From contig NZ_CP019966.1 of assembly GCF_003031265.1 (NCBI RefSeq), positions 3,100,001 to 3,164,000 on the forward strand: a stretch of DNA of 64,000 nucleotides, in the 5' to 3' direction. The position numbers and the translations under genes are program-made. The stretch's first letter is position 1; each line of letters starts with the position of its first letter. The stretch comes from Rhodopseudomonas palustris (GTDB lineage Bacteria; Pseudomonadota; Alphaproteobacteria; Rhizobiales; Xanthobacteraceae). The notes below the pieces were generated by a model. The model saw nothing but the letters and a program-made list of their open reading frames with translations. It had not been told where the DNA came from and made no database searches. Shown here one piece after another: positions 47,296 through 54,795 of this stretch.

Positions 47296-48356
47296 AGTCA
47301 CTGCTGGCGGCTCTGCTGATCGTTTTATTCGCGCTGTGCGGCGCGCCCGCATCCGCGGCGAGCTCGCCGCCCGAAGGGCTGCCCGAAGGCGTCGAGCTGC
47401 CGGTCAAGGTCCGCATCGGCCTGCGCGTACTCGACATCACCGAAATCCGCGAGGTGATCGGCCGCGCGCGGTTGTACATCGAAGTCACCCAGCGCTGGAC
47501 CGATCCGCGCCGGCGGTTCGATCCGCTCGACGCCGGCACCTCGCGGATCGACCGTGTCGGCGCCGAAGCTCGGCAGTATATCGCCGGGATCTGGACGCCG
47601 GGTCTGGCGATCGACAATCAGCTCGGCGAGCCGCGCGCCAAGGCCGATGCCGTCTCGGTCTATTCGGACGGCAGCGTGGTGCTGGTCGAACGCTACGAGG
47701 CAGATTTCCGGGTCGGCGTCGACATGGCGGCGTTTCCATTCGACCGCCAGCGGCTGTCGCTGTCGTTCTCGCTGCCGCGCTACGCCAAGCAGGACGCGAT
47801 GCTGGTGACCACCGAGACCGACCGGCTGTTCTCGCGGATCGAACCGAAACTATCGGTGATCGATTGGCGCCCGCTCGACCTGACGTTCTTCTACGACGAA
47901 GCCGCCGGCTGGAACGCGCGGGCGTATTCTCGGCTGAACGCGACCGTCGGAATCGAGCGGCTGTCGGAGCGCTATCTGCTGCGGCTGTTCATCCCGATCG
48001 TCTCGACCTTGGCGGTGTCGCTGTTCGTGCTGTGGATCCCCGGTACCGCGCCCAAGGATCACGGCAGCCTGGTGTTCTCCGCCCTGCTGGCGCTGGCGGC
48101 GATCAGCTTCACCTACGAGGCGAGCTTTCCAGGCTCGATCTCGCTGAACACGCCGATCGCGAAGATCATCTCGCTCGGCTATTTCTATCTCGTGGTGGTG
48201 GTGCTGATCGACGCGCTGCTGTGGAAGCCGCGCAGTGATCCGGCCTCGCGCTATCACGTCCTCGCCATGGGACTGCGTTCACACTGCCGCTGGGCGCTAC
48301 CGTCGATCATGGTGATCGTCTGCCTCGCGCTGGTGTTGCGGGGACTGCCGGGATAG
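47292..48356 (+). CDS. Pentameric ligand-gated ion channel (Pro-loop receptor)
   Basis: 354 residues. After a signal peptide (1-23), the beta-sandwich ligand domain has EVTQRWTDPRRRF (residues 64-76), IWTPGLAIDN and the signature Pro-loop AFPFDRQRL (FPFD at 148-151) without the two cysteines of animal receptors. Four helices follow: M1 229-249 (LLRLFIPIVSTLAVSLFVLW), M2 256-275, M3 286-311, M4 334-351. This is the architecture of bacterial GLIC/ELIC channels, five subunits around an ion pore in the inner membrane. Only a short M3-M4 loop is present. It is coupled to the Cache sensor gene upstream. The ion and ligand are unknown. Confidence 0.9.
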   Translation: MKSLLAALLIVLFALCGAPASAASSPPEGLPEGVELPVKVRIGLRVLDITEIREVIGRARLYIEVTQRWTDPRRRFDPLDAGTSRIDRVGAEARQYIAGIWTPGLAIDNQLGEPRAKADAVSVYSDGSVVLVERYEADFRVGVDMAAFPFDRQRLSLSFSLPRYAKQDAMLVTTETDRLFSRIEPKLSVIDWRPLDLTFFYDEAAGWNARAYSRLNATVGIERLSERYLLRLFIPIVSTLAVSLFVLWIPGTAPKDHGSLVFSALLALAAISFTYEASFPGSISLNTPIAKIISLGYFYLVVVVLIDALLWKPRSDPASRYHVLAMGLRSHCRWALPSIMVIVCLALVLRGLPG

Positions 48357-48382
48357 CAGAGCGTTTTGGCGCGGCGCGCGCG

Positions 48383-49120
48383 TCAGGACGTTGTAAATTC
48401 GGACTTCACGATCAGACCGAGCTTGCCGTCCTTCAGTCGTCCAGCCACCATGTTCTTGACCGTCCAGGTGCCATCGGTGTTGTAGCTGACATCGAACGCC
48501 GTGTAGCCCGCCGCGGCATCGCACAGCGCCGCGGTCGGCGACAGGGACGCAAAGCTCAACACCGTGCCGGCGACGTACTTGCCGGTCTGGACATAGAACT
48601 TCAGCGACGGGGTACAGTCCAGCCGCGCGTTCGGCGACGCCGTCACGAAATTGGACAGCAGGATCCCACCGGCGAGCGACTGCATGGCCACGCCGGCGTT
48701 GTAGTTGGTCAGCGTCGGGTCGAACACCGCGGTGACGATCCGGAACGCGCCGACCGGCACGTCGTCGGTTGACGTCGGCATCGACAGGCCGAGCGACGGC
48801 GACACCGACATTGTCGTGGTGTTGTTGATCGGCGTCCCTTGCGCCGGCGTCAGCTCGATCGCGCGAAGAGCGCCCGCCTGCCCGACCGGTTGGCCCGGCG
48901 TTGGCGGGGCAATCTGCTGCTGAACGCCGGCGTAGGATTTCGGCGTGAACATGAAACTGAGCACAGCGCCGGACGTGGTGTAAGGCAGCAAAGGCTGACC
49001 GCACAGGCTGCTGACATAGACCTGAGCGCCGGTCGAATACTGCGCGGGCTGCTGGAAGAAGCAGAAATCCAGCGAAGCATTGCTGTTATTCTTGAGATTG
49101 ATGGTGATCGTCGTCGCCAT
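48383..49120 (-). CDS. Protein of unknown function, paralogue A
   Basis: 245 residues with no signal peptide or membrane helix, rich in Thr, Ser, Asn and Gln and likely all beta. Opening: MATTITINLKNNSNASLDFC, then FFQQPAQYSTG, YAGVQQQ, LSNFVTASPNARLDC and CDAAAGYTAFDVSYNTDGTW. The same segments occur in the gene at 49242-50201 (roughly half of residues identical by eye). I do not recognise the family; a faint likeness to rhizosphere-induced RhiA-type proteins (NNS...FQQP) is from memory and weak. No good ribosome site precedes the ATG at 49120; it may depend on the upstream paralogue. Confidence 0.7.
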   Translation of the reverse strand: MATTITINLKNNSNASLDFCFFQQPAQYSTGAQVYVSSLCGQPLLPYTTSGAVLSFMFTPKSYAGVQQQIAPPTPGQPVGQAGALRAIELTPAQGTPINNTTTMSVSPSLGLSMPTSTDDVPVGAFRIVTAVFDPTLTNYNAGVAMQSLAGGILLSNFVTASPNARLDCTPSLKFYVQTGKYVAGTVLSFASLSPTAALCDAAAGYTAFDVSYNTDGTWTVKNMVAGRLKDGKLGLIVKSEFTTS

Positions 49121-49159
49121 GACTGTCGCGTCGCTTCCGTCGTCTTCGTCAACGCGAAT

Positions 49160-49185
49160 GGCCGGAGGCGCCATCGCCTCCGGCC
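49160..49185 (-). terminator. Strong hairpin between the two paralogues
   Basis: A perfect 11-bp stem GGCCGGAGGCG / CGCCTCCGGCC with a 4-nt loop lies in the 121-nt gap. Reading the minus strand no T-run follows. It may partly terminate transcription after the first paralogue or protect its mRNA. Confidence 0.6.
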
Positions 49186-49241
49186 GTGACTAAGCAGTAC
49201 CGCCGGTTCAGGCTCTAACCGACCAAGAGCTTAGCTCGCTC

Positions 49242-50201
49242 TTAGTCGAACACCGCGGTATTTCCGGTGATATCCGTGCATGTCACCCCCTGATACCGGC
49301 CACCGGCCGGGCCGACCTGGTAGTCGCGGTTCCGAATGATCGCGCCCGGCGCCGTGAGGTTGGTCACGGTGATCGGGCGCAGGAAATTCGCCGCCAAGCC
49401 CGATGAAACCAGTCCCGTACCTGCCTCGTTGAGAACCTCGGCAATCAGGGCCGCCGCGCTCAGTTCGGTCGTGAAGGATGATTTCTCGATCAGACCGCGG
49501 CTGCCGTTGGCGAGCTGAGACACCGCCATATTTTTCACCGTCCAGGTGCCGTTGGAGTTGTAGCTGACGTTGAACGTGGTGAAGCCGGGGGTCGCGTCGC
49601 AAAGCGCCGCCGTCGCCGACGACGAGGTGAAATTCATCACCGTTCCGGCAGTGTAGTCGCCGGTCTGCACGTAGAACTTGATGATCGGTTGGCAGTCGAG
49701 ATGCGTGTTCGGCTGAGCGGTGACGAAGTTCGACAGCGTGATCGCGCCGGTCAGCGATTGCACCGCCGATCCGGCGCTGTAGTTCATCAGCGCAGGATCA
49801 TACACCGGGGTGTTGATCCGGAACGAGCCGGACTGCGGGTCCTGCGTCGTGAACGCCGGTGACAGACCCAGCGACGGATCAACCGTCATGTTGGTCGTAT
49901 TCTTCGTGGGCGTCCCGCCGGACGCCGGGGTCAGGTCGATCGCCTGAATCGCACCGAGCTGCCCGGACGGCTGTCCGATCTGCGGCGGCTCCACCTGCTG
50001 CTGCACACCAGCATAGTACTGCAGGATCATGGTGAAGCTCAGCACCGACCCCGAAGTCGAATACGGCAGCACCTCCCGACTGTAGAGGCTGTTGGTGTAG
50101 ACCTTGGGGCCGCCGGAATAGACGGCCGGCTGCTGAAAGAAGAAGAAATTCTGAGAGTTAGGGCTGTTGTTGGTGACGTTGATGGTGATTTTGGTGGCCA
50201 T
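49242..50201 (-). CDS. Protein of unknown function, paralogue B with C-terminal extension
   Basis: 319 residues. The first 245 align with paralogue A: MATKITINVTNNSPNSQNFF, FFQQPAVYSGG, YAGVQQQVEPPQIGQPSGQL, LSNFVTAQPNTHLDC, CDATPGFTTFNVSYNSNGTW. About 72 extra residues at the C-terminus (AALIAEVLNEAGTGL to TGNTAVFD) have no counterpart in A. There is no signal peptide. The ATG has an excellent site (CAGGAGACCACC), so this is probably the first and better translated gene of the pair. Upstream lie an inverted repeat (50294-50314) and an XRE regulator gene. Confidence 0.72.
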   Translation of the reverse strand: MATKITINVTNNSPNSQNFFFFQQPAVYSGGPKVYTNSLYSREVLPYSTSGSVLSFTMILQYYAGVQQQVEPPQIGQPSGQLGAIQAIDLTPASGGTPTKNTTNMTVDPSLGLSPAFTTQDPQSGSFRINTPVYDPALMNYSAGSAVQSLTGAITLSNFVTAQPNTHLDCQPIIKFYVQTGDYTAGTVMNFTSSSATAALCDATPGFTTFNVSYNSNGTWTVKNMAVSQLANGSRGLIEKSSFTTELSAAALIAEVLNEAGTGLVSSGLAANFLRPITVTNLTAPGAIIRNRDYQVGPAGGRYQGVTCTDITGNTAVFD

Positions 50202-50293
50202 GGTGGTCTCCTGGCGGGCTACGGGGTGGGGTTGAACCCTCGGACTTTATACAACCGAGAGTTGCATCACCGTAACGCAGGCACCCATCGCAA

Positions 50294-50314
50294 AATGCAA
50301 CTTATGATTGCATT
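50294..50314. promoter_or_regulatory. Inverted repeat AATGCAA-N7-TTGCATT, candidate operator
   Basis: A perfect 7-bp inverted repeat with a 7-bp spacer, 93 bp upstream of paralogue B and inside the 162-bp gap that follows the XRE regulator gene. A half site TTGCAT recurs at 50262-50267. On the minus strand TATAAA lies near 50247-50252, so the repeat could sit just above a promoter. It fits a dimeric HTH regulator; binding is inferred. Confidence 0.5.
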
Positions 50315-50363
50315 GCGTGCAAACTACAGCCGCTCAACTTGCGCGGGCGGCAACTTCCGTCGC

Positions 50364-50720
50364 TCAGAGGTCCGAGACCTCGGGGAATAACGAGGCGATG
50401 AAAGCGATCAGGAGCGTCTTGGAGCGCTCCGACATCCGCATCTCGGCTCGCCGGACGCAGCTGACGAGTCTCGAATCAGCTGGCTCGGCACGTGGCGGGA
50501 GGGCGTGGCCGTCGATCCGGCCGCGGCCGGTCAGGAACCAGTCCAGCGAGATGTCGAGAACGCCGCACAGCAGCACGGCGTGATCGACCGAGATCGGGCC
50601 GTTGTTCTTCCAGCGGGTCACGGTGCTTTCGTTGACGCCCATGGCGAAGGCCAAGGCATGTTGCTTGGTCATGCCCCTGAGCTGCATGGCTTCGACCATC
50701 CGTGCTCCGCGACTCGACAT
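50364..50720 (-). CDS. XRE/CI-type helix-turn-helix regulator
   Basis: 118 residues. The N-terminal HTH is clear: MVEAMQLRGMTKQHALAFAM, then VNESTVTRWKNNGPISVDHAVLLCGVLDISLDWFLTGRG, which closely resembles phage-type repressors with the LDISLDWFL.G ending. The C-terminal 50 residues have no recognised domain. It lies upstream of the two paralogues on the same strand and next to their candidate operator, so control of that pair is likely. Divergent from xthA. Confidence 0.85.
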   Translation of the reverse strand: MSSRGARMVEAMQLRGMTKQHALAFAMGVNESTVTRWKNNGPISVDHAVLLCGVLDISLDWFLTGRGRIDGHALPPRAEPADSRLVSCVRRAEMRMSERSKTLLIAFIASLFPEVSDL

Positions 50721-50881
50721 GCCCGGCGCTCCGCTCTCGGCTGTTCGCGCTGCCGTGGACGATCGCGCAGCGGCTCACAGCGATCGCCGCGCCGATTTGC
50801 GTCCGACGTGGATTGCTCTATCACAGCGCTGCACGGCACGATCTGCCGCGGCGCAAATCATCCCGGGCAACGGACGGCGCG

Positions 50882-51673
50882 ATGCGGATTGCGACTTGGA
50901 ACGTCAACTCGGTCCGGCAGCGGCTGGACCATCTGGTCAGCTGGCTGCAGGACTGCCAGCCCGATGTGGTCTGCCTGCAGGAAATCAAATGCGTCGACGA
51001 GGCGTTTCCGCGCGAGCCGATCGAGGCGCTCGGCTACAACGTCGTCACCCACGGCCAGAAGACCTTCAACGGCGTGGCACTGCTGTCGAAATATCCGCTG
51101 GAAGAAGCCAATCCGGGCCTCGCCGGTGACGATGCCGACGTCCATGCCCGGTTTCTCGAGGGCGTGGTGTCTTTGAAGCGCGGCGTCGTCCGTGTCGCCT
51201 GCCTGTATCTGCCGAACGGCAACCCGGTCGGCACCGAGAAGTATCCCTACAAGCTGAGCTGGATGGCACGGCTGCGCGACTACGCCCAGCAGCGGCTGAA
51301 GACCGAGGAGCCGCTGATCCTGGCCGGCGATTTCAACGTCATCCCGCAGCCGGAGGACGTCCACAATCCGGCCGCCTGGACCGAGGACGCACTATTCCGC
51401 CCGGAGACCCGGGAGAGCTTCCAGACCCTACTCGGCCTCGGCCTCACCGACGCCCTGCGTGCCACCACCGATGCGCCCGGCCAGTACACCTTCTGGGACT
51501 ACCAGGCCGGCGCCTGGCAGAAGAACTGGGGGCTGCGGATCGACCACCTGCTGCTGTCGCCGCAGGCCGCCGACCGGCTGCGCCACGTCGGCATCGACAG
51601 TTATGTGCGCAATTGGGAAAAGCCCTCGGACCACGTCCCGGTCTGGGCGGATCTCGACCTCGAAGCAGCGTAG
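50882..51673 (+). CDS. xthA: Exodeoxyribonuclease III / AP endonuclease
   Basis: 263 residues of the endonuclease/exonuclease/phosphatase fold. The motifs MRIATWNVNSVRQRLDHLVS, CLQEIKC, LPNGNPVGTEKYPYK, LILAGDFNVIP, WDYQAGAWQKNWGLRIDHLL and SDHVPVWADL are those of XthA. It cuts abasic sites in DNA repair and trims 3' ends. The longer frame upstream overlaps the XRE gene; the ATG at 50882 fits the usual start. Confidence 0.95.
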   Translation: MRIATWNVNSVRQRLDHLVSWLQDCQPDVVCLQEIKCVDEAFPREPIEALGYNVVTHGQKTFNGVALLSKYPLEEANPGLAGDDADVHARFLEGVVSLKRGVVRVACLYLPNGNPVGTEKYPYKLSWMARLRDYAQQRLKTEEPLILAGDFNVIPQPEDVHNPAAWTEDALFRPETRESFQTLLGLGLTDALRATTDAPGQYTFWDYQAGAWQKNWGLRIDHLLLSPQAADRLRHVGIDSYVRNWEKPSDHVPVWADLDLEAA

Positions 51674-51818
51674 CGACGTACGCGCAATCTCATTGGCAGT
51701 CGGAGGAGAGCCGCGCAGCGGCGGCCACGAAGGATGACCAAAGGCCCTGCGCTCACCGTCACCTTCGACGGCTCGCGTCGTTCGCCACCTCTGGGGAAAG
51801 CGAACGTGGCGGGATCAA

Positions 51819-52640
51819 TCAGTCCCGGCGGCCCTGGACCCAGTGCTCGAGCATCTGCAGCGCCATCACCCGGTCGTCGTCGGACGCCTTGGAGAAGGCC
51901 TTGTTGTAGCTGTCCTTGATCCAGGCCTCTTCCGGCGTCGCGGCATCGCGGGCCAGGGTTAGCCACATCAGGCCGCGGGCGGCCTGGCGGGGCAGCTTCT
52001 CGCCGTTGAACAGCAGCTGGCCGAGCATGGCCTGGGCCTGATGCTGGCCCTTCTGGGCGGCGAGGCCGAGCCAGCGCGCGCCATAGCGGAAGTCGCGCGG
52101 CACCCCGACGCCGTCGATGTACAGCCGGGCCAGATCGTACTGCGCGTCGGCATTGCCGAAATACGAGGCGGCGTAGGAGAACATCTCGCGCGCCCGCTCC
52201 GGATCGCGCTTGACCTTCGAATTCGGGATGCCGTCGAGATAGTAGCGGCCGAGCGCCACAAAGGCGTTGGCGACGATCGCGGCCTGCGGCGCCGACGGAC
52301 TGTCCTCGGCGTGGGCGTTGGCGATCTTGCTGAAATAGTCGAACGCGCGCAGGTCGTCCTGGTCGACGCCGTTGCCGTCGGCATACATCTTCCCGAGCCG
52401 CCACTGGGCGATCGGGTGACCGCCTTCGGCGGCATACTGCAAGGCGGTGAGCGAAGTGGTCGAGGGCGCCGCCGGAAGCGCCTTCTTCAGCGCCGGCGCG
52501 GTGGCCGGCTGGCTGGTGGCGACCGGGATCGCGGTGTCCTCCGGACGAACCGGGGTGCCTTCGAACGCAGCCGCCGGGACGGCGCTCGCTCCTGCGCCGA
52601 TCAGCAACGCGGCAAAAACGCTACGCTTAAAATTCCGCAT
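51819..52640 (-). CDS. Periplasmic Sel1-repeat protein, ExoR-like
   Basis: 273 residues. A signal peptide (MRNFKRSVFAALLIGAGASA...VPAAAF) leads into Sel1/TPR-like repeats: LQYAAEGGHPIAQWRLGKMY, ADGNGVDQDDLRAFDYFSKI, ADAQYDLARLYIDGVGV, RDFRYGARWLGLAAQKGQHQ, AQAMLGQLLF. Size, signal and repeat pattern match ExoR of rhizobia, a periplasmic repressor of the ExoS/ChvI kinase pair that controls exopolysaccharide and motility. No kinase genes lie near. The family call is probable; orthology is not certain. Confidence 0.75.
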   Translation of the reverse strand: MRNFKRSVFAALLIGAGASAVPAAAFEGTPVRPEDTAIPVATSQPATAPALKKALPAAPSTTSLTALQYAAEGGHPIAQWRLGKMYADGNGVDQDDLRAFDYFSKIANAHAEDSPSAPQAAIVANAFVALGRYYLDGIPNSKVKRDPERAREMFSYAASYFGNADAQYDLARLYIDGVGVPRDFRYGARWLGLAAQKGQHQAQAMLGQLLFNGEKLPRQAARGLMWLTLARDAATPEEAWIKDSYNKAFSKASDDDRVMALQMLEHWVQGRRD

Positions 52641-53301
52641 CGCACATCTCGCGGGTCACCCCCGGTGTGGTCGCAACGACCCGCCGGCTTTCCATCCAAC
52701 ACGCTCCCGCCCTCTCCTCTGTCGCGGCAACACCCGTTTCGGACGGGTCGGTTGCCAACGCTGCGGCGGTCAAATTTCTGTCACGGCCGCGACCGGCCGT
52801 CGGCTGTTCGACGGTCAGGTGATCGCACCTTATGTGGCCATGATTGCGCAAGATCGTCGCCGGGAGCTGGGCAACCTCACCATCGCCCTGCTGTTTGGCG
52901 AGATGACGGCCGAGCCGCTGCAAATCCGCGGCAGACAGTGACTTTTTGAAGACGTGAATTTGGGAGCCGAGGCCGAGCAAGCCCGCACTAACCGCTCCCG
53001 ACAGGTTCGCGGCGCCGCCAGTGACCTGGTGGCTCGTCGGCATCGACCTCATCGGCGTCGTGGCGAACATTCGCGAACTCGTCTTTCCGGCCGCCTCGCT
53101 ATCGGGCTTCCGGACCCTCCCGGTAAGACCATCGACCTGCGCTCGGCTTAGGTCTGATGATCTCATTGACCGGTGTGGCCAAAAAGCGGCGTGTGCAAGA
53201 GCGACCGTCAAAGACGGTTAAATGATGCGGAACTGTTGCGGCATAGCAACAAGAGTGTCCTGGCGGACACCCTTTTCAGGTGCACTTAGTAGCCGTTGGG
53301 G
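52641..53301. other. Unexplained 660-bp gap between exoR-like gene and lpdA
   Basis: No gene with a convincing ribosome site and protein is seen. It contains short open stretches such as VTWWLVGIDLIGVVANIREL (from about 53021, plus strand), which looks like a membrane helix, and two small hairpins (GTTGC...GCAAC at 53235-53250, and GTGTCC-TGGC-GGACAC at 53255-53270 followed by CCTTTT, terminator-like). It may hold a decayed gene or a small RNA. Confidence 0.35.
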
Positions 53302-54723
53302 TCAGGCGTTGAGCACTTTGCCGTAGGCGTCGAGCACGGCTTCCTTCATCATTTCCGACAGCGTCGGATGCGGGAAGACGGTGTGCATCAGCTCTTCCTC
53401 GGTGGTTTCGAGGTTCATCGCCACCACGTAGCCCTGGATCAGCTCGGTGACTTCGGCGCCGATCATATGCGCGCCCAAGAGCTGCCCAGTCCTCTTGTCG
53501 AAGATCACCTTGACCAGGCCCTGGTCCTCGCCGAGAGCAATCGCCTTGCCGTTGGCGGTGAACGGGAAACGGCCGACCCGGATCTCCCGGCCCTGCTCCT
53601 TCGCCTTGGCCTCTGTGAGGCCCACGGAGGCGATTTGAGGCTGGCAGTAGGTGCAGCCCGGGATCAGGCTCTTGTCGAGCGGATGCGGATGCAGGCCCTT
53701 GATGGCCTCGACACAGATCACCCCCTCATGCTCAGCCTTGTGCGCCAGCATCGGAGGCCCAGCGACGTCGCCGATCGCATAGATGCCGGGGACATTGGTT
53801 TTGCCGAGCCCGTCGGTGACGATGGTGCCGCGATCGAGCTTCACCCCGAGCTTGTCGAGGCCGAGATTCTCGACATTGCCGACCACGCCGACCGCCGAGA
53901 TCACACGGTCGAATTCGGCAGTCTCCGGCTTGCCGTTGCCGGGATCGATGGTGGCAACGACGCTATCTGCCTTCTTGTCGAGCTTGGTGACCTTGGCGCC
54001 GGTCAGGATCTTGATGCCCTGCTTCTCAAACCGCTTGCGGGCCAGCGCGGCGATCTCGGCGTCCTCGACCGGGAGGATCTGCGGCAGCACCTCGACCACG
54101 GTGACCTTGGCACCCATGGTGTGGAAGAACGAGGCGAACTCGATGCCGATCGCCCCTGAGCCGACCACCAGCAGCGACTTCGGCATCACTTCCGGCACCA
54201 TCGCCTCGAAATAGGTCCAGACCAGCTTCTTGTCCGGCTCGAGCCCCGGCAACACCCGCGGCCGCGCCCCGGTGGCGACGATGATGTGCTTGGCCTGATA
54301 GCTGCCCGGCGGCAGCGCACCCTTCGGCGCCTCGGTCTTAGAGGCAGCGACCGTGAGCTTGCCCGGCGCGTCGATGGTCGCCTGGCCCCAGATGATTGAG
54401 ATCTTGTTCTTCTTCATCAGGAAGCCGACGCCGTCGTTCAGCCGCTTCGACACCCCGCGCGAGCGCTGCACGATCGCCTTCGGATCGAACGAGATGTTGT
54501 CCGCCGACAGCCCGTAATCCTTGGCGTGCTGCATGTAGTGATAGATCTCCGCCGAGCGCAGCAGCGCCTTGGTCGGGATGCAGCCCCAGTTCAGGCAGAT
54601 GCCGCCGAGGTACGACTTCTCGACGATCGCGGTCTTGAACCCGAGCTGCGCCGCCCGGATCGCCGCGACATAGCCGCCGGGTCCGGAGCCGATGATGATG
54701 ACGTCGAAGGAGGTGTCGGACAT
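53302..54723 (-). CDS. lpdA: Dihydrolipoyl dehydrogenase (E3)
   Basis: 473 residues. E3 reoxidises the lipoyl groups of E2 with FAD and NAD+. The FAD site IIIGSGPGGYVAAIRAAQLG, redox-active GGICLNWGCIPTKALL, NAD site LLVVGSGAIGIEFASFFHT, and C-terminal HTVFPHPTLSEMMKEA with the catalytic His-Glu are intact. Last gene of the PDH operon, 72 nt after pdhC; a palindrome lies in the gap. Confidence 0.97.
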   Translation of the reverse strand: MSDTSFDVIIIGSGPGGYVAAIRAAQLGFKTAIVEKSYLGGICLNWGCIPTKALLRSAEIYHYMQHAKDYGLSADNISFDPKAIVQRSRGVSKRLNDGVGFLMKKNKISIIWGQATIDAPGKLTVAASKTEAPKGALPPGSYQAKHIIVATGARPRVLPGLEPDKKLVWTYFEAMVPEVMPKSLLVVGSGAIGIEFASFFHTMGAKVTVVEVLPQILPVEDAEIAALARKRFEKQGIKILTGAKVTKLDKKADSVVATIDPGNGKPETAEFDRVISAVGVVGNVENLGLDKLGVKLDRGTIVTDGLGKTNVPGIYAIGDVAGPPMLAHKAEHEGVICVEAIKGLHPHPLDKSLIPGCTYCQPQIASVGLTEAKAKEQGREIRVGRFPFTANGKAIALGEDQGLVKVIFDKRTGQLLGAHMIGAEVTELIQGYVVAMNLETTEEELMHTVFPHPTLSEMMKEAVLDAYGKVLNA

Positions 54724-54763
54724 AACTACTCGCTCTTCTTCCCTTCACCCGGCCACAGGTGGC

Positions 54764-54794
54764 ACCCTCTCCCACAAGGAGAGAGGGGAAGACG
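54764..54794. repeat. Palindromic intergenic repeat, family D (CCCTCTCC type)
   Basis: CCTCTCC-CACA-AGGAGAGAGG forms a short stem between pdhC and lpdA, within the sequence CACCCTCTCCCACAAGGAGA. This motif is frequent between genes in related genomes. Confidence 0.55.
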
Positions 54795-54795
54795 T

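Noticed and set aside
52627..53211. A 194-codon minus-strand frame in the gap before lpdA
   Set aside because: No ribosome site, no domain, atypical composition, and it overlaps the start of the ExoR-like gene.
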